Positions 1-7,461 are shown, counted from the stretch's first letter. The stretch is DNA of 16,844 nt from Deinococcus yavapaiensis KR-236 (GCF_003217515.1 NZ_QJSX01000007.1:1-16844), one strand, 5' to 3'. The notes: generated by a model not told the origin, from the letters alone. Translations and numbers: made by a program.

Positions 1-150
1 GACGGCATGCTGCGCGTGGACGTGATCGCGTACAGCGACGGGTGGCAAGGCAACGGCGTGTACCCGGTGGTGTTGACGTTGAAGAACACGTCCACCGGGC
101 AGAGCGTAGACGTGCAAGCCAACGTCGTCGTCACCAACAACGGGCAATAA
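1..150 (+). CDS. C-terminal end of an unknown, probably beta-rich protein (partial)
   Basis: Frame 1 is open from the window edge to a TAA at 148-150 and gives 49 residues. The visible sequence alternates hydrophobic and polar residues (for example VYPVVLTLKNTSTG near the middle) and ends in VVVTNNGQ, as in a beta-sandwich or exported adhesin-like domain. No catalytic motif is visible and the N-terminus lies outside the window, so no function is assigned. The codons use G or C at most third positions, like the surrounding genes, which supports real coding. The next gene on this strand starts 248 bases later. Confidence 0.6.
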   Translation, partial: DGMLRVDVIAYSDGWQGNGVYPVVLTLKNTSTGQSVDVQANVVVTNNGQ

Positions 151-191
151 CACGCGCCAACAGCGACGAGCGGGAACCACTGTAGTTCGCG

Positions 192-230
192 CTTCCTCGT
201 CCCTGCCGTGAGGAATGAATAACGAGGAAG
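192..230. repeat. Inverted repeat downstream of the first gene
   Basis: Two perfect 9-bp arms (CTTCCTCGT at 192-200 and ACGAGGAAG at 222-230) are separated by 21 bases. The hairpin lies about 40 bases after the stop of the partial gene and could help end its transcript, but there is no T-run and the loop is long. The rest of 151-398 shows no gene I can support. Confidence 0.3.
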
Positions 231-398
231 ACGCCCTCACTTTCACGAGTCATCGTCACGTACATCTTTCCAGTGCGAACACCGCGCCGCGCATCACCGA
301 CGCCGTTCGCTACGCATGACAGTCGGGTCGAAGTTTCCGTAATCACTGGTGAAGCGACCATCACCACGACGCACTTCGATCCTGCTTGACTGTGTAGG

Positions 399-707
399 AT
401 GCGCTACGAAGTCACCGAGTCGATTTCAGCCCTTTACACGCTCCTGAACGACGTGTGGAAGGAAGCGAGCGCTCGGGATACGACACATCCGGACGCGCTG
501 TTCGAGCTGTGGGAACGACTGGAGGAGTTGCACGAGGGCATCGGGTACTGCGTTGGCCACCTGCTGCACGACGAGGCGGAGGTCGCCGCGCGTCTACGCC
601 AACTCGAAGTGCAAGGACGCGAGGAACTGGCGGCACTTCGAGAAGGCGCGTTGGACGCCCCGCACCGCCCCCCGCTCAAAGACCCGGAACAATACCGCAA
701 CGAGTGA
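399..707 (+). CDS. Small helical hypothetical protein, 102 aa
   Basis: The ORF runs from ATG 399 to TGA 705-707. An in-frame TGA at 387-389 rules out an earlier ATG, GTG or TTG start. The product is rich in Glu, Leu, Ala and Arg and predicted to be almost entirely helical. Residues about 35-80 (LFELWERLEELHEG... to ...LRQLEVQGREELAALREG) could form a helical hairpin or coiled coil. The tail is polar and proline-containing. There is no signal peptide or membrane segment, and I do not recognise a family. There is no usable Shine-Dalgarno (AGG sits directly against the ATG), so translation may be leaderless or inefficient. It is convergent with the oxidoreductase ending at 807. Confidence 0.6.
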   Translation: MRYEVTESISALYTLLNDVWKEASARDTTHPDALFELWERLEELHEGIGYCVGHLLHDEAEVAARLRQLEVQGREELAALREGALDAPHRPPLKDPEQYRNE

Positions 708-806
708 GCGCCGCGTGGCCGGTCCAGGTTGGGGTCGGTCGCCGGGTCGGCTGAATCACGGGTCACGAGCGCGTCCCGTTCTCGTCACGAAGGCTCGGGC
801 CTGCAT

Positions 807-1724
807 CTACTCGACGTCGAGGACGATCTTGCCGACGGTGCGACCCGACTCGACCGCTCGGTGCGCGTCCGCCATCTTCTCGAGCGAAAGGACTTCGCTG
901 ACGTGCGGACGTAACTCCGCGGCGTCCACGCGCGCGGCAAGAAACGCGAGGTCCTCGTTCGAGGGATGCACGAGGAAGCCGATGGCCGTCACGCCGCGGC
1001 TCGCCGCGAGTTCCTGCGACGGCTTGCCGACGATCGTCACGAGCGTTCCCCCGGGCTCTAGGACCGCGAACGACCGCGTTTGCGTCTCGCCGCCGACGCA
1101 ATCGAACACGGCGTCGACGCGCTCGACTTGCTCCTCGAAGGGCCGCGCTCGGTAGTCGATCACCTCGTCTGCGCCGAGCGAACGCACGAAGTCGTGGTTG
1201 CGCGTCGACGCCGTGCCGATCACCCGCGCGCCGCGTAACTTCGCGAGTTGCACGGCGAAGTGCCCCACGCCGCCCGCCGCCGCGTGAATCAACACCGTCT
1301 GCCCGGCCTGCAAGCGCATGGCGGTGAGTCCTTGCTGCGCCGTGAGGGCCGCGAGGGTCATCGCGGCGGCGTCGCGAAAGCCCAGCGAGGTCGGAACGCG
1401 GTGTAAGTGCGAGGCGGGCGCGGCGACGTACTGAGCGTACGCGCGGCCTTCGCTCGGGAAGCGCACCATGCCGAACACCGCGTCGCCGATCTCGAACGCA
1501 CTCACACCATCGCCGAGCGCTTCGACGGTGCCGCTCACGTCCCAGCCGAGGACGACGGGAAAGGCGCCGAAGGGTCCTTTGCGCCGCCACTTCGTATCGA
1601 CTGGGTTGACGCTCAGGGCCCGCACTCGCACGAGCACCTCGCCGGGCGCGGGCGACGGGAGCGGCAAGTCTTCGAGCCTAAAGACGTCCGGATCACCGTA
1701 GGCGTGTATCGTCATCGCTTTCAT
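807..1724 (-). CDS. NADP-dependent quinone oxidoreductase (zinc-independent MDR family), 305 aa
   Basis: This is a medium-chain dehydrogenase/reductase. The N-terminal GroES-like domain (about 1-125) contains the family signature VRVRALSVNPVDTKWR, and the Rossmann domain has AAGGVG at 149-154. The zinc-ligand cysteine cluster of alcohol dehydrogenases is absent, which points to the quinone oxidoreductase/enoyl reductase branch that transfers hydride from NADPH to quinones or enones in the cytoplasm. Length is normal for QOR (300-330 aa). The start at 1724 is set by a strong Shine-Dalgarno (AAGGAGGG, about 1729-1736); the frame is open further upstream but that part is Arg/Ser-rich shadow sequence. 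It is the last gene of a leftward trpS-GNAT-oxidoreductase series, 88 nt after the acetyltransferase. A TACACT box at 1748-1753 could give it its own promoter. The physiological substrate cannot be told. Confidence 0.9.
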   Translation of the reverse strand: MKAMTIHAYGDPDVFRLEDLPLPSPAPGEVLVRVRALSVNPVDTKWRRKGPFGAFPVVLGWDVSGTVEALGDGVSAFEIGDAVFGMVRFPSEGRAYAQYVAAPASHLHRVPTSLGFRDAAAMTLAALTAQQGLTAMRLQAGQTVLIHAAAGGVGHFAVQLAKLRGARVIGTASTRNHDFVRSLGADEVIDYRARPFEEQVERVDAVFDCVGGETQTRSFAVLEPGGTLVTIVGKPSQELAASRGVTAIGFLVHPSNEDLAFLAARVDAAELRPHVSEVLSLEKMADAHRAVESGRTVGKIVLDVE

Positions 1725-1812
1725 CAAAGCCCTCCTTCGAGGCTCGCAGTGTACGCGGACGGGGCGTGACGTTTCGTGTCGCGCTCGACCGTCCTGCCAC
1801 TCCTGGCGGCGG

Positions 1813-2331
1813 TCACGTTCGCTGCTCGGCTCCGACGAAGACGCGCAAGGACACCTCCCGGCCTTCCGAGAAGCGCTCGAGATTCGTCGCGACGTGCTTC
1901 CACCCACGGCGCTCGTACAAACGAATCGCCGCCGTCGCCGCCTCGTCCACGTCGAGCGTTCCGACGAGGCGGCGCGCTCGCAGGAATTCTTCCGCCGCTT
2001 CCATCAACGCGTCACCGACGCCTCGGCCTCGACCGTTCGGTGTGACGAACAGGCGCGTCACCAAACCGAAGTCCTCCGGTGGGCGCTTCGTCCGCTCGCT
2101 CGCCGTGCGTACGCAGTTCGACTCGCTCGCGCCACGCCACGACAAGCCGACGTGCCCGACGATCTCGCCGTCCAGCCGAGCCGTCCACGCGGCGACGAGT
2201 CCTCTTGGCGAGAGGAAGCCTCGCGGATCGGGCGGGAAGTCGACGGGGTAGCCGTCCGACGCGTGCACGCGGCGAAGGGCGCGGACGAGGGCATGCAAAT
2301 CCGAGGCGGTGCGGAGCGTGACGGTCGGCAT
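1813..2331 (-). CDS. GNAT family N-acetyltransferase, 172 aa
   Basis: The length and layout fit a single GNAT domain, which transfers acetyl from acetyl-CoA to an amine. The acetyl-CoA pyrophosphate-binding motif A is clear at about residues 94-110 (LFVTPNGRGRGVGDALM, with the R-x-x-G-x-G/A core). It is followed by a helix and the AAIRLYERRGWKHV segment (about 134-147) typical of motif B. The N-terminal region (TLRTASDLHALVRAL) is the usual first strand-helix. The ATG at 2331 lies only 10 nt after the trpS stop with no good Shine-Dalgarno, so it is probably translated from the trpS message by coupling. The substrate is unknown; proximity to trpS does not by itself imply a Trp-related substrate. 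Confidence 0.88.
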   Translation of the reverse strand: MPTVTLRTASDLHALVRALRRVHASDGYPVDFPPDPRGFLSPRGLVAAWTARLDGEIVGHVGLSWRGASESNCVRTASERTKRPPEDFGLVTRLFVTPNGRGRGVGDALMEAAEEFLRARRLVGTLDVDEAATAAIRLYERRGWKHVATNLERFSEGREVSLRVFVGAEQRT

Positions 2332-2341
2332 GGCGAGGTCG

Positions 2342-3352
2342 TCAGTGTACCCGAGCTTCGAAGAAATCCAGGTGCATCGCGCGCTTCACGCTCGCGGCCG
2401 TTTCCGACGCGACTTCGCGCCCTTTGCGCGTCCCTTCGCGCACGATCCGCTCCACCTCGTCGAGGTCGCGCCCGAAGCTTCGGCGTCGCTCGCGGATCGG
2501 CGTGAGGGTCGCGTCCAGCACCTCCGTGAGGTACCGCTTGACCTTCACGTCTCCCAGGCCGCCCCTTCGGTAGTGCGCTTTCAACTCGGCTACCTTCTGC
2601 TTGTCCGAGTCGAAGGCGTCGAGGTACGCGAACACCGGGTTGCCCTCCACGCTTCCGGGAGCTTCGACCGTCAGGTGGTTCGGGTCGGTGTACATGCCTT
2701 TCACCTTGCGCGCGACCTCGTCGGCCGAGTCGGACAGGAAGATCGCGTTGCCCGCCGACTTGCTCATCTTCGGGCGGCCATCGAGACCCGGGAGCCTCGG
2801 AACGTCACCCACGAGAGCCTTCGGCTCGACCAAGACCGGAGCGTACAGGCGATTGAAGCGCCGCACGATCTCCACCGTCTGCTCGATCATCGGAAGCTGG
2901 TCATCTCCGACGGGCACGAGATGCGCGCCGAACGCCGTGATGTCCGCCGCTTGCGACACGGGATACACGAAAAATCCCGCCGGAACCGACTCTCCGAAGC
3001 CCTTCTGCACGATTTCCGCTTTCACGGTGGGGTTTTGCCGTAGGTGCGACACCGTCACCAAATTGAGGTAGAAGACGGTGAGTTCGGCGATTTCGGGAAT
3101 TCGTGATTGCACGACGAAGGTCGCGCTCTGCTGGTCGAGGCCGACGGCGAGGTAGTCGAGGGCGACTTCCAAGACGTTGTCGCGCACTTTGCGAGGATGC
3201 TCGAAGTGGTCGGTGAGGGCTTGCACGTCCGCGATGAGAACGAACGTGTCGTACTCGCGCTGCAAGGCCACACGGCTTCTCAAGGAGCCCACGAGGTGCC
3301 CGATGTGCAAGGAAGCGGTGGGTCGGTCGCCGGTGAGGATACGTTGCTTCAC
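2342..3352 (-). CDS. trpS: Tryptophan--tRNA ligase (TrpRS), 336 aa
   Basis: Class I aminoacyl-tRNA synthetase that charges tRNA-Trp using ATP. The class signatures are in place: HIGH at residues 16-19 (within TGDRPTASLHIGH), the GDDQ Trp/ATP-pocket motif at 149-152, and KMSKS at 195-199. The anticodon-binding helical domain follows to the end. Length is normal (about 330-350). The GTG start at 3352 is preceded by GGGAGG at 3357-3362; the longer open frame upstream runs through the leader hairpin and is not coding. The sequence is of the TGDRPT-type TrpRS, which includes, as I recall it, the second TrpRS (TrpRS II) of Deinococcus radiodurans, the one reported to partner nitric oxide synthase. 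Ala13 replaces the usual Gly of P-T-G. Expression is probably controlled by the attenuator just upstream (3378-3477). Confidence 0.96.
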   Translation of the reverse strand: MKQRILTGDRPTASLHIGHLVGSLRSRVALQREYDTFVLIADVQALTDHFEHPRKVRDNVLEVALDYLAVGLDQQSATFVVQSRIPEIAELTVFYLNLVTVSHLRQNPTVKAEIVQKGFGESVPAGFFVYPVSQAADITAFGAHLVPVGDDQLPMIEQTVEIVRRFNRLYAPVLVEPKALVGDVPRLPGLDGRPKMSKSAGNAIFLSDSADEVARKVKGMYTDPNHLTVEAPGSVEGNPVFAYLDAFDSDKQKVAELKAHYRRGGLGDVKVKRYLTEVLDATLTPIRERRRSFGRDLDEVERIVREGTRKGREVASETAASVKRAMHLDFFEARVH

Positions 3353-3377
3353 AAAGCCTCCCAAGGAGAAGGGGACG

Positions 3378-3413
3378 AAAAGGAAACGCGCCCGAACGGA
3401 CAGTCCGGGCGCG
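3378..3413 (-). terminator. Attenuator terminator hairpin upstream of trpS
   Basis: On the minus strand a perfect 8-bp stem (CGCGCCCG paired with CGGGCGCG, 3413-3406 and 3394-3387) is followed at once by TTTCCTTTT (3386-3378). It lies between the leader peptide stop (3433) and the trpS Shine-Dalgarno (3357-3362), where an intrinsic attenuator should be. The T-tract is interrupted by CC, so termination may be partial. Confidence 0.75.
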
Positions 3414-3440
3414 ACGAACAGACACGGCGGCGTCACCCGG
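3405..3440 (-). promoter_or_regulatory. Predicted antiterminator pairing of the trpS attenuator
   Basis: On the minus strand CCGGGTGACG (3440-3431), which contains the leader peptide stop codon, can pair with CGTCGCGCCCGG (3416-3405): 5 bp plus 4 bp around a small internal loop. The second arm overlaps the 5' arm of the terminator, so the two structures exclude each other. A third pairing, CACGGC (3466-3461, in the leader peptide codons) with GCCGTG (3428-3423), gives the usual 1:2 structure. A ribosome stalled on the Trp codons would cover the first arm of 1:2 and leave the antiterminator free; one at the stop codon would block it. Seen by eye, not folded by software. Confidence 0.6.
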
Positions 3441-3477
3441 GCGAGCCGAGCCACCACCAAGCCGTGAAAAGCGTCAT
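3433..3477 (-). CDS. trpS leader peptide with three tandem Trp codons (14 aa)
   Basis: The minus-strand ORF reads MTLFTAWWWLGSPG and stops at TGA 3435-3433. Three consecutive TGG codons occupy 3459-3451. Tryptophan is the rarest amino acid, so WWW in a 14-codon ORF directly before a tryptophanyl-tRNA synthetase gene is the signature of ribosome-mediated attenuation: scarce charged tRNA-Trp stalls the ribosome, the antiterminator forms and trpS is read through. There is no Shine-Dalgarno. Instead a -10 box TACGCT ends exactly 6 nt before the ATG, so the transcript probably starts at the A of the ATG and the leader is translated as a leaderless message. The peptide itself is unlikely to have a function. 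Confidence 0.85.
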   Translation of the reverse strand: MTLFTAWWWLGSPG

Positions 3478-3483
3478 GACGGC

Positions 3484-3511
3484 AGCGTAGCAAAGCGCTG
3501 ACGCCCTGAAA
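3484..3511 (-). promoter_or_regulatory. Promoter of the trpS leader transcript (leaderless type)
   Basis: The -10 box TACGCT (minus strand, 3489-3484) is separated from the leader peptide ATG (3477) by GCCGTC, placing +1 at the start codon. A weak -35-like TTTCAG (3511-3506) lies 16 bp upstream. The -10 and its spacing are convincing; the -35 is not. Confidence 0.55.
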
Positions 3512-3581
3512 TCCGCGAAGTCGCGTAGTCCGAGCGTCGAATCGCGCGAACTGTTCGGCGCTCGTAGGGCCATCGGGGTGA

Positions 3582-3845
3582 GGGGGCGCCCTCGATCTCG
3601 GGTGCGGTGCAAGGAAGCAGGGAGGACGGCCCGCCGGGCGCTCGAGCTTCGCGGTTCTCCTCTCGCTCGTGACGCGACGGAGCGCGTGTGGAACGGAATT
3701 CGTGGACGTCTCCTTCGCCGAAGGAGACGCGCTGCGCGATCTTCTGTGGGGACGTGAAGCGCGTCGGCACCTTCAGCCACTTCGAGAAGTGACGACGCGT
3801 CTGGCTCGCCGTTCGCTTACGCTGATGGACATGGAGTTTGTGTGA
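3582..3845 (+). other. Divergent intergenic region with an open frame and a perfect palindrome
   Basis: This 264-base part of the trpS/dehydrogenase intergenic region has no convincing gene. One plus-strand frame is open to TGA 3843-3845. Its last 60 or so codons look protein-like (FVDVSFAEGDALRDLLWG ... then a basic amphipathic run ending LTLMDMEFV) and faintly resemble the N-terminal RNA-binding part of PhoH-like proteins, but there is no good start or ribosome site. It may be a relic of a lost gene. At 3707-3729 are two 11-bp arms, CGTCTCCTTCG and CGAAGGAGACG, around one base; this could be an operator or a hairpin. Confidence 0.25.
3818..3836 (+). promoter_or_regulatory. Candidate promoter and ribosome site of the reductase-like gene
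   Basis: A TACGCT -10 box at 3818-3823 lies 7 nt before an ATG at 3831 that opens a four-codon ORF (MEFV, stop 3843-3845) overlapping the GTG start at 3842. The GGAG inside it (3833-3836) is a plausible Shine-Dalgarno for that GTG, 5 nt away. No clear -35 is seen. Confidence 0.4.
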
Positions 3846-4504
3846 ACACCAAGATCGGCATTCTCGGCACGGGCATGATGGGCGCCACGCTCGGCAACCG
3901 CTTGGCTCGAGCGGGCTTCCAGGTGATGTTCGGCTCCCGCACCCCGGAGAAAGCGGCTGCCCTCGCTCAGACCGTCGGCGCGGACGCTCGCGGAGGAAGC
4001 TTGGCGGACGCGGCGGCCTTCGGCGACATCGTCGTTTTGGCCGTGGGCTTCCAGCACGCCCCCGACACGATCGCCGCCGCGGGCGACTTGTCCGGGAAAG
4101 TGCTGCTGGACATCACGAGCGCTTGGGACACCAGCCAGCGGCCCGTGCAACTTCAGGTGGGACACACGACCTCGGCGGCCGAGGAACTCGCGCGACTCGT
4201 TCCGACCGCGCACGTCGTGAAGTCCCTCAACTTCTTGTACGCCGAAGTGCTGGAGCAACCCGTGTTCGACGGCGTCCCGGCGGACGCTTACTACTGCGGC
4301 GACGACGACGAGTCGAAAGCGCGGGTCGCCGAGATGCTTCGCGCCTTGACGCTCGAGCCTCTCGATGCCGGGCCGCTTTCGAGCGCGCGGCTTCTCGAGC
4401 CGCTCGGCTTGCTGTGGATGCGTCTGGCGCGCTTTTCCGGAGCGGGACCGCACTCGGCATTCAAGCTGCTGCGGCGCGAGGTGACCGACAAGACGTCGAA
4501 GTGA
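3842..4504 (+). CDS. NADP-binding dehydrogenase of the F420-dependent NADP reductase-like family (COG2085 type), 220 aa
   Basis: The N-terminus is a classic Rossmann fold: IGILGTGMMG with GTGMMG at residues 9-14, then GSRTPEK at 31-37 at the end of strand 2, where Ser-Arg is the usual anchor for the 2'-phosphate of NADPH. The middle (DIVVLAVGFQ, KVLLDITSAWD) matches the NADPH-dependent F420 reductase fold, and VKSLNFLYAEVL corresponds to its conserved 'K-x-x-N' helix. Family members transfer hydride between NADPH and F420 or other small acceptors; many bacterial ones have unknown substrates and there is no F420 gene nearby, so the cofactor is not asserted. The GTG start follows GGAG by 5 nt. 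It is transcribed divergently from the trpS leader. Confidence 0.88.
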   Translation: MNTKIGILGTGMMGATLGNRLARAGFQVMFGSRTPEKAAALAQTVGADARGGSLADAAAFGDIVVLAVGFQHAPDTIAAAGDLSGKVLLDITSAWDTSQRPVQLQVGHTTSAAEELARLVPTAHVVKSLNFLYAEVLEQPVFDGVPADAYYCGDDDESKARVAEMLRALTLEPLDAGPLSSARLLEPLGLLWMRLARFSGAGPHSAFKLLRREVTDKTSK

Positions 4505-4957
4505 CCCGCTCGAGTTCCTGAGAGGCCGCATGCCGACGCGACGCGGAGCCTTCGTCGGACTCGGTCCCCAGCGACTCTCGCTACCACAGAACGCACTCGC
4601 CGTCGCCATGACTCTCGGTGGCCGATTGTTCGTCGGCGCGGGCGGGGTCCGTGCCTTCGAGTCCCAGCAGGAACTCCACGGGCACATCGGGACCATCGAG
4701 GGGCGGGCAAGACGGACGAACGGCTCGGCGTGTCGCCCCGAGGTTCAAGAGCGTTTCCGTCGACTGCCGAAGCGACGGGAACGTGCTCGCTCGCCACGGC
4801 CGTCCCTGCTGCTCGACGATCAACGTCGGGCGCGTCGTCGCACGATCGACCTGGAGAGTCGAGCCCGCCGGGTCCTCTCGTCTTGCGGTGTTCTTGCGGT
4901 GCCCGGGTACGCTGTCTTCATTCGAGCCGCGAGACTCGCGGACACGAAAGGAGCGGC
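4505..4957. other. 453-base intergenic region without a convincing gene
   Basis: Several frames are open on both strands here but none has a good ribosome site plus consistent codon bias. A plus-strand frame from ATG 4530 has a GAGAGG before it but runs out of frame over the next gene. A minus-strand frame (4997-4581) has an acidic, protein-like C-terminus but no good start. The only element I support is the promoter at 4881-4913. Confidence 0.4.
4881..4913 (+). promoter_or_regulatory. SARP-type operator and promoter of the GNAT gene
   Basis: TCTTGCGGTG occurs twice, exactly, at 4881-4890 and 4892-4901, a period of 11 bp. Taking the heptamer as CTTGCGG, the second copy (4893-4899) ends 8 bp before a -10 box TACGCT (4908-4913). 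SARP regulators of the ActII-ORF4/AfsR type are known to bind heptamers spaced 11 bp, with the last one 8 bp from the -10. The start codon lies 44 nt after the -10, behind a strong Shine-Dalgarno. The same design recurs at 10286-10317 and 10348-10401. Confidence 0.7.
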
Positions 4958-5836
4958 ATGTCCAACGCATCGACGTCCGATTTCGGTCACCCCTCATGTT
5001 CTTCGCGTTCGCAAAGGGACGTCCACGCGATCGCGCAGCGACGAGCCGACGTCTACGCGGCGTTCTTTCGCGGTTACTTGTCGTTTCCGAGTGACGCCCG
5101 CGAGCGGCTCGGCGTCGAAGCCATCGAATTTGGAGCGGGCGTGCTGGAACTCGTGCGCTCTTTGCCGTACCCGTCGTTCAACCTCGTGCGGGACTTCGGC
5201 GTGACGGCGCCCGCGACGAGCGAAGACATCGACGCGTTGCTTCACGTCGTTCGCGAGGAGAACGTTGTCGGGTGGGGCTTGCCGCTCGATCCTCGCGTGC
5301 AACCGGCGAATCTCGCCGAAGCGCTCCGAGCGCGCGGCATCGGGGAAGTCTTTCGCCTCTCGGCGCTCCACGTGTCCGCCGAGGAACTGCGACGTCGAGG
5401 CGACGTGACGCGTCCATCCGACCTCGACGTTCGGGAAGTCGAGGAGGCCGACGTGGACCAAGCCGCCGCCTTCGTCGCCGAGCAGTTCGGCATGCCCGGC
5501 CCTTTGGGCGACCTCTTGCGGCTCGGGGTTCGACACCTCGGCTGGCGATGCTACGCCGTGCTCGACGAAGGCGAGTTCAGCAGCGTCGGCTTCCTGACGG
5601 TGGAAGGTTCGGCCGCCTTGCTGCACTCGACCGTGACGCGGTCCGACGCGCGTGGACGCGGCGGGCAAACCGCGCTCATCGCGCGCCGGATACGCGACGC
5701 GCTCGCCCTCGGTTGTGAGGACTTCTTCGTGGACGTGCTCGCCGGACCGGACAACCCGAGCCGCCGCAACCTCGAGCGGATAGGTTTCGAGTCCGCGTAC
5801 GAAGTCCCCTTGTACATGGCGGAACCTCAATCTTGA
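4958..5836 (+). CDS. GNAT family N-acetyltransferase, 292 aa
   Basis: The C-terminal part is a GNAT domain: a beta strand (SSVGFLTVEGSAALLHSTVT), motif A with ARGRGGQTAL at 231-240, and a motif-B segment NPSRRNLERIGFE at about 266-278. The first 145 residues are a separate region (SFNLVRDFGVTAPATSEDIDALLHVV and following) that may be a degenerate second GNAT-like half, as in tandem GNAT proteins. The ATG at 4958 follows AAAGGAG (4947-4953), which rejects the earlier in-frame start at 4730. The substrate is unknown. Its promoter carries direct repeats that look like sites for the SARP regulator encoded convergently next door; the two genes overlap at their stops (5827-5836). Confidence 0.88.
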   Translation: MSNASTSDFGHPSCSSRSQRDVHAIAQRRADVYAAFFRGYLSFPSDARERLGVEAIEFGAGVLELVRSLPYPSFNLVRDFGVTAPATSEDIDALLHVVREENVVGWGLPLDPRVQPANLAEALRARGIGEVFRLSALHVSAEELRRRGDVTRPSDLDVREVEEADVDQAAAFVAEQFGMPGPLGDLLRLGVRHLGWRCYAVLDEGEFSSVGFLTVEGSAALLHSTVTRSDARGRGGQTALIARRIRDALALGCEDFFVDVLAGPDNPSRRNLERIGFESAYEVPLYMAEPQS

Positions 5837-5847
5837 CGACCCCGCGC

Positions 5848-5869
5848 CGAGCGATCGCCGAGCGATCGC
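5848..5869. repeat. Exact 11-bp tandem duplication in the regulator's last codons
   Basis: CGAGCGATCGC is present twice head to tail (5848-5858, 5859-5869), and the second copy extends to a 14-bp palindrome CGAGCGATCGCTCG (5859-5872). It encodes the ERSLGDRSAR part of the C-terminal tail and lies 12 bases inside the convergent overlap, so it may be a recent duplication or a weak hairpin between the two genes. Confidence 0.5.
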
Positions 5870-6498
5870 TCGTGGGCGACGACGCTTTCCAAGTCCGCCG
5901 CGCGTCCCAGCGCGAGGGCCGCCTCGAGCAGATCCGAGGCGTCGGCCTGGCCGAGGTGTGCCAACGCGGACTTCGCCCGTCGATGCTGATGCACCCCGGC
6001 GGCTCGGCGGGCGAGCACCACGCCGAGCAATCGAACGGCGTCTCCTTCATTTCCGGTGCGGGCATGCACCTCGCCGAGGCCGCGCAATCCGACGAGCAAC
6101 CACGCCGTGGAGTTCGCCGAGAGCGCTTGCCGGTAAAAGCTCTCGGCGCGCGTGAAGTCGCCGAGTTCGAGCGCCGCGTCGCCGAGCGCCCAAGCGGTGG
6201 CGGCCTTGTGGTACAAGTCTTCGTCGAGGGCGTTGAGCGCCTCGCCGCGCTCGAAGGCGCGGCGAGCTTCGTCTATTCGGCCGAGCCGCGCGAGGCAAGC
6301 GGCGAGGCCCGCGTACGAGTACGGCAGGACCACGTTGACCTTCTGGAATTCCCGGAGCGACGCCTCTCCGGCCGTCAGGGCGCGCTCGACCTCGTCTTGC
6401 TCGAACCACAGCATTCCACGCATCCCGAGGACGTTCGCGTCGACACGCCCGTTCCCGGCACGCTCCGACCATACCGCCCACTCGTCCAACAGGCGGAG

Positions 6499-6522
6499 CG
6501 CCTCGGCGTAATCGCCGAGGCG
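6499..6522. repeat. 10-bp inverted repeat inside the TPR-coding part of the regulator
   Basis: CGCCTCGGCG (6499-6508) and CGCCGAGGCG (6513-6522) flank TAAT. It encodes a GDYAEALR TPR helix, whose codons easily make such arms, so it may be incidental. Confidence 0.4.
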
Positions 6523-7073
6523 GGCGCACGTGTACGTCAAGCTCACGAGCGACGCGAGAATCGGCCCGGTCTCGCCGAGTTCGAGGCGTCGGCGCAAGAC
6601 GTCCTCCTCGATGTCCCGCCCGGCTTGCGGATCGTCGTGCCCGAAGGTCACGACCGACGCGAGTCGAGCGCGCGCCTCGAGCGCGAGCGCTTCTTCTCCC
6701 GCGCTTCGCGCTTCGCGTTCGGCTTCGTGCAGCCAACGCTCGGCCTGCGTCCAGTCGCGGCGTTCCACGGCCAGCCGACCGAGCGTCCCGAGGGCGCGGG
6801 CGCTCGTCTTGGCGTCGCCCGACGCCCGCGCCGCGTCGAGCGACGCTCGGGCCGCCTCACCCGCCTGCGTGTGGTGTCCTTGGCTGGCGAGAGACGCCGC
6901 GAGCGCTCCGAGCGCGAAGGCCTCCTCGGACGTGGCCGCGCTGTTTCGCGCGTCGCGGGCCGCGCGACGCCAGCGATCTTGCAACGCTCCGAGTTGGTGC
7001 CCGTCGCGCAGGTACAACGTGAACTCGATGCGTGTCAGCAGGGCGCGTCGCCGTTCGAGTGCGACTGGAACTC

Positions 7074-7117
7074 GGCGCTGCGTGACTTCGAGCGCCCGCT
7101 CGAAGTCACGCAGCGCC
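7074..7117. repeat. 44-bp near-perfect palindrome inside the regulator gene
   Basis: Two 21-bp arms (7074-7094 and 7097-7117) are exact reverse complements around a CC centre. The minus strand reads through it as EALRDFERALEVTQR, a normal-looking TPR helix pair, so the coding frame is intact. Arms this long are not expected by chance in 17 kb. Confidence 0.85.
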
Positions 7118-7461
7118 TCGTCGAACGCCCCGACGTTGAGGGCATGAACGCCCGCGCGCTCCAAGTGCACGGCGGCCACCTCGTGCGCTCCCGACGCGAG
7201 GGCGTGATGCGCGAGCGCGGCGGGTGAAGCGCCCGCGCGTTCCAACACCGCCAGTGCCCGCTTGTGCAGCAATGCGCGCCGCGGTCCGCCCAAAAGTTCG
7301 CTCACCGTTTCGCGCACGCGGTCGTGCGACAGCGTGAGGCGTCCGTCCGCCGTTTCGTGCAGCAAGCCCGCGTGGGTCAACGCTTCGAAGCCGTCGAGCG
7401 CCTCGAGTTCGCCGAGGTCGGCGACGGCGCGCAGGACCTCGAACTCGGCCGCCGTCGCGAG

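Noticed and set aside
3420..3480. T-box riboswitch for trpS
   Set aside because: GGTGG words looked T-box-like at first, but there is no T-box core or specifier stem and the GGTGGTGG is the Trp codon run of the leader peptide.
3433..3780. Longer minus-strand ORF containing the trpS leader peptide
   Set aside because: The upstream part is Arg-rich shadow sequence without a ribosome site; only the last 14 codons make sense as the leader.
4581..4997. Minus-strand ORF with an acidic, protein-like C-terminus
   Set aside because: No plausible ribosome site or start, and it overlaps the GNAT promoter and start.
4530..5204. Plus-strand ORF with GAGAGG before its ATG
   Set aside because: It runs out of frame over the well-supported GNAT gene, and its codon bias is weaker and Arg-rich.
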